From contig VGIY01000099.1 in assembly GCA_016867695.1 (NCBI GenBank), positions 1 through 8,514 on the forward strand: DNA of 8,514 bases, given 5' to 3'. This document shows positions 5,944 through 8,514 of this stretch, one piece after another (position 1 is the stretch's first letter; every line of letters starts with the position of its first letter). Source of the DNA: Candidatus Eiseniibacteriota bacterium (GTDB lineage Bacteria; Eisenbacteria; RBG-16-71-46; CAIMUX01; WJJG01). Below the pieces are notes generated by a model. The model was not told where the DNA came from. It did no database searches and saw only the letters and a program-made list of their open reading frames with translations. The translations under genes were made by a program, and so were the position numbers.

Positions 5944-5995
5944 GGGCAGCCGCCTGCCCGTGCCGTGGCATGAGGCAGGCAGGAGGTAGCCTGCC
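5944..5995 (+). promoter_or_regulatory. Leader with competing hairpins around the start of the 815-aa gene
   Basis: Four segments are visible: A GGGCAG (5944-5949), B GCCTGCCC (5952-5959), C GGCAGGC (5974-5980) and D GCCTGCC (5989-5995). A can pair with B (6 bp, 4-base loop). C can pair with D (7 bp, 8-base loop), and C can equally pair with B (7 bp, 15-base loop), because B and D share the same seven bases. In the C:D form the SD AGGAGGT lies entirely in the loop and the stem touches the ATG. In the B:C form SD and ATG are free. The complementarity is seen directly. Regulation is inference, and chance pairing is a real concern at this GC content. Confidence 0.45.
5981..5987 (+). promoter_or_regulatory. 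Strong Shine-Dalgarno of the 815-aa secreted-protein gene
   Basis: AGGAGGT at 5981-5987 lies eight bases before the ATG at 5996 and decides this start, which gives an unusually long basic N-region before the signal-peptide core. Confidence 0.8.
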
Positions 5996-8443
5996 ATGTC
6001 TCGCCCGAACCCTCCCCGACCCGTGCGACGCGCGGCGCGGCCAGCGTTGCGGGCCGCCCTCTCCCCCGTCGTCGCCATCGCCCGCCGGCGACCGGCTCGG
6101 CTCGCGCTGGCCTCGGTCCTCCTGATCTGCGCCGCGGCCGGCGCGCCGCGATCGGAACTCGAGCTCCAGGGGATCCACTGCCCGCCGACGCTCTGGCTCC
6201 ACCAGGCGACCGAGTTCTCCCACTTCTCCGCCACGGTTCCCGAGGGCGACGCGCCGCCCTTGATCGACTGCAACGACGTCTTCTGCCGCGCCTGGCTGAA
6301 GACGGTCGACATCCCGATCGCCGGCGGGTGCATCCACGGGCGGCCGCTCCCGGGACGGCAGGTCACGATCTACGCCGTACGCGAGGACGGCCAGACGGAG
6401 AAGACTGTGGTCGCCTTGACCGACGCCCACGGCATGGCCACCGCCCTCTTCGACGACCTGCCAGTGAGCGGGAGCGTCGACCACGACCACTGCGCGCAGA
6501 CGCCGAGCGGAACCTGGGAGTGCTACGAGTTCTACGCGGCCTACCACGGGTCGCCGGCCCGGCAGGAATACGGCGGGTGCGTCGTCGAGACGAGCTGCGA
6601 GTCGGTGCACAAGCACATGCTGCTCGAGGACTCGGAGGTCATCCCCGACTGCGGCGGAATCCCGGGCTGCGTCGAGCGCTGGGGGGGCGTGATCAGCCAG
6701 CTCGACCTGACGCTGACGATCAGCGCCGAGACGCTCGACGAGCCGCTCCTGGTGACGATCGACCGCCCCCCCGCGCCTCCGCCGGCGGGCATTCCCCCGG
6801 GGGCCGCGATCGTCGACTGGCGCCGAGTCGGCACCGAGAACACGACGCTCTATCCGCCGGCCGTGGCCGCGCTCGACTACTCGGAGTCGACGCTCCAGGG
6901 CTACGGCAACCTCGGCACGATGATCTACCGCCACCAGCCGGGCAGCGGCGGCTGGGCGCCGCTGCCGGCGCCGCCCGACCGCTCGGCCGTGGGGCGCCAG
7001 ATCCGTTGGCCGCTGCAATGGGAGGGTTTCTATGCGCTCGTCGCTTTCGAGGACACCGACCTCGACGGCATCGAGGACGTCCTCGAGGAGAGCACCTTCA
7101 TGACCGACCGCTACGTGCCGGACTCGGACCTGGACGGCCTGCCCGACGGTTTCGAGCAGATGCTCGCCTGCACGCTGCCGGCCCTCGCCGACACCGATGC
7201 GGACGGCTTCTCCGACGGGATCGAGGTCGCGGAGGGCACCGATCCCAATGACCCACGCGACTACCCGGGCGCCGTCGACCGGGGGGATCACGCGATCGGG
7301 GAGCTGCAGACGACGGTGACCGACAAGGGCATCTTCGGCTTCACCGATCTCGCCTCGCTCGACGGACTCGGCTTCGTCTATCCCGCCGGCGGCGCGAATC
7401 TGCTCTACGTGGGCGGCCTGTGGGCCGGGACGGGCGCCGACTACGTGGTCAACCGGGACTACGCCGCCGACTCGGCCGACTGGGAGGTGGCCGCGCACCC
7501 CGACGGGCACATCGTCTTCAGTTCGTCGGCCGAGGTCGAGCAGATCCTCCGCTCGGCCTACAACGACAGCCCCCACCCGCTGGCCAAGTGGCTGCGCGTG
7601 GAGCAGGAGACGAGCGCCTGGTCGACGCCCCCCGACGACGCCCTCGTGCTGGAGCGATTCGAGCTGCGCAGCGAGGGCCTCGAGCCCGTCGCCGGTCTCT
7701 TCGTCGGGCAGTTCCTGGACTTCGACATCACCGCCGAGACCGCCACGTCCAATCTGGGCACGACCGACCCGCAGCGCAACCTGATCTACATGTGGCGCGC
7801 CGAGTCCGCCCTCTACGCGGGCGTCATGCTGATCGAGCCGGCTACGGCCGCCAACCTGACCTTCATCCACAACCCCACCTTCGTCTGGCCGAACCAGCGC
7901 GTCCTCGACGCCGACAAGTTCGCCTTCCTCTCCGCCGCCGACCCGCAGCACAGCGTCCCCGAGGCGCCCGCGCCGGCCGACTGGAGCGTGCTCGTCTCGG
8001 CCGGTCCGCTCGAGGTATCGATCGAAGAAACGACCGCGGTCGGCTTCGCCCTCGTCGCCGGCGCAAGCCCGGCGGAGCTGATCGCCCACGCCGACCGGGC
8101 GCGCGCCCGGTATCACTCCCTCTACGGGGGCGGGATGTCAGCGGAGGGCATGGGCCGCGCCGCCGCGCCGCCCCGGACCACGGCGAGCCCGAACCCCTTC
8201 GTGGATCGGACGACGATTCGCTGTCTGCTTCCTTCCGGCGCGCCGGCGCGGCTCGGCGTCTATGACGCCGCCGGCCGGCTGGTGCGCCGACTGACGGAGG
8301 ATCCGGCGCGGCTCCCGGGAGAACGGATCTGGATCTGGGACGCGCGCGACGACCTCGGAAGAAGGGCACCCGCCGGCCTCTACCACTATCGATGGGGCGC
8401 CGGAGATCGGGAGGGCACGGGCAGGCTCATGCTCCTGCGCTGA
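5996..8443 (+). CDS. Large secreted multidomain protein with TSP3-like repeats and FlgD-like C-terminal tag
   Basis: This is an 815-aa protein of unknown function. Residues 1-34 are long and basic (ARRRPARLAL resembles a poor Tat motif). They are followed by a hydrophobic signal core, ASVLLICAAAGAP, ending near residue 50. The mature N-terminal part (about 60-230) is Cys-rich: 62, 92, 97, 112, 166, 176, 195, 201, 219 and 225, an even number suited to disulfides. Three calcium-type DxDxDG loops follow at D353, D376 and D399, spaced exactly 23 residues, as in thrombospondin type 3-like repeats. A beta-rich region from GDHAIGEL (about 430) to about 700 contains GFVYPAGGANLLYVGGLWAG; similar stretches occur, as I recall, in secreted proteins of candidate phyla. 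The end, SPNPF (731-735) through VYDAAGRLVRRL and GLYHYRW, is an 85-residue FlgD/Por-type sorting or Ig-like domain. It probably lies at the cell surface or is released. No catalytic site is recognised. Translation may be controlled by the preceding hairpins. Confidence 0.93.
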   Translation: MSRPNPPRPVRRAARPALRAALSPVVAIARRRPARLALASVLLICAAAGAPRSELELQGIHCPPTLWLHQATEFSHFSATVPEGDAPPLIDCNDVFCRAWLKTVDIPIAGGCIHGRPLPGRQVTIYAVREDGQTEKTVVALTDAHGMATALFDDLPVSGSVDHDHCAQTPSGTWECYEFYAAYHGSPARQEYGGCVVETSCESVHKHMLLEDSEVIPDCGGIPGCVERWGGVISQLDLTLTISAETLDEPLLVTIDRPPAPPPAGIPPGAAIVDWRRVGTENTTLYPPAVAALDYSESTLQGYGNLGTMIYRHQPGSGGWAPLPAPPDRSAVGRQIRWPLQWEGFYALVAFEDTDLDGIEDVLEESTFMTDRYVPDSDLDGLPDGFEQMLACTLPALADTDADGFSDGIEVAEGTDPNDPRDYPGAVDRGDHAIGELQTTVTDKGIFGFTDLASLDGLGFVYPAGGANLLYVGGLWAGTGADYVVNRDYAADSADWEVAAHPDGHIVFSSSAEVEQILRSAYNDSPHPLAKWLRVEQETSAWSTPPDDALVLERFELRSEGLEPVAGLFVGQFLDFDITAETATSNLGTTDPQRNLIYMWRAESALYAGVMLIEPATAANLTFIHNPTFVWPNQRVLDADKFAFLSAADPQHSVPEAPAPADWSVLVSAGPLEVSIEETTAVGFALVAGASPAELIAHADRARARYHSLYGGGMSAEGMGRAAAPPRTTASPNPFVDRTTIRCLLPSGAPARLGVYDAAGRLVRRLTEDPARLPGERIWIWDARDDLGRRAPAGLYHYRWGAGDREGTGRLMLLR

Positions 8444-8490
8444 ATGGCCCTGTGCGTCGCGGCCGTCTGGCCCCGACGAAACGAGACCGC

Positions 8491-8514
8491 TCAGGCCTCG
8501 GCGCTCCCCTTCGG
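8491..8514 (-). CDS. Possible 3' end of a minus-strand gene, partial
   Basis: Reading in from the right edge on the minus strand gives seven codons and TGA (PKGSAEA, stop at 8493-8491). All seven sense codons end in G or C, matching the local codon style. This would be a gene convergent with the 815-aa gene. Eight codons cannot prove it, and the rest of 8444-8490 shows nothing I can name. Confidence 0.22.
   Translation of the reverse strand, partial: PKGSAEA

Larger units (their letters stand above)
5498..5995. other. Divergent intergenic region, hairpin-rich
   Basis: These 498 bases separate the leftward methyltransferase from the rightward secreted-protein gene. No gene is supported in them. 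The open frames on both strands are arginine-, proline- and alanine-rich shadows without SD sequences. The region contains a candidate leftward promoter (5619-5646), two abutting hairpins (5728-5765), a compound hairpin (5801-5829) and a switch-like leader (5944-5995). Confidence 0.6.

Noticed and set aside
5831..8116. Long antisense open frame (761 codons) opposite the 815-aa gene
   Set aside because: Its composition is Arg/Val/Gly/Asp-rich with no domains, signal or SD. It is the mirror of a GC3-biased coding strand. The sense frame has a strong SD, a signal peptide and recognisable domains.
8444..8514. Plus-strand frame starting with ATG immediately after the stop of the 815-aa gene
   Set aside because: It has no SD in front of it and is too short before the edge to judge. 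The minus-strand reading of the same end looks at least as gene-like.
1..8514. CRISPR array, insertion sequence, phage or toxin-antitoxin module
   Set aside because: No regularly spaced palindromic repeats, transposase or integrase motifs, terminal inverted repeats with target duplication, or paired small genes were found. The only repeats are short tandem tracts and hairpins.

Overview
The window is very GC-rich (roughly 70% by eye) and bacterial. It holds four complete protein genes and one or two genes cut by the window edges. Codons end overwhelmingly in G or C, and four of the five well-supported starts are preceded by recognisable Shine-Dalgarno (SD) sequences. The large secreted protein at the right end finishes in a FlgD-like or type IX-like C-terminal tag (SPNPF, then VYDAAGRLVRRL, then GLYHYRW). 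That tag, together with the high GC, suggests an uncultured FCB-group lineage such as Candidatus Eisenbacteria or Krumholzibacteria. This placement is an inference from style, not a phylogenetic result.

Layout. (1) 1-234, minus: N-terminus of a secreted protein, probably a subtilisin-type protease propeptide, cut by the left edge. Its mRNA leader would be a nearly 100-nt pure-purine stretch (241-336). (2) 235-715: divergent control region with that tract, a spaced direct repeat, a hairpin and a candidate sigma70-type promoter facing right. (3) 716-2401, plus: CstA-family inner-membrane transporter with a GTG start. (4) 2471-4666, plus: oligopeptidase B-family serine peptidase that carries a signal peptide, 69 nt downstream of cstA and probably in the same operon. 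(5) 4727-5497, minus: SAM-dependent methyltransferase with two Cys-pair motifs, convergent with the peptidase gene. (6) 5498-5995: second divergent control region, rich in hairpins, ending in mutually exclusive stems around the ribosome binding site of the next gene. (7) 5996-8443, plus: 815-aa secreted multidomain protein. (8) 8444-8514: short tail, with a possible minus-strand gene end at 8491.

How the genes may work together. The left half reads as a peptide-scavenging locus. It would comprise a secreted endoprotease (partial, function tentative), an exported trypsin-like oligopeptidase that trims peptides after basic residues, and a CstA transporter whose characterised relatives import peptides or pyruvate. 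The right half combines a methyltransferase and a large surface or secreted protein divergently transcribed from a shared region. Nothing in the sequence ties their functions together.

I found no CRISPR array, transposase, complete tRNA, rRNA or phage gene. The most unusual structures are the homopurine leader, the 18-bp tandem repeat that builds the peptidase signal peptide, and the competing hairpins at 5944-5995.
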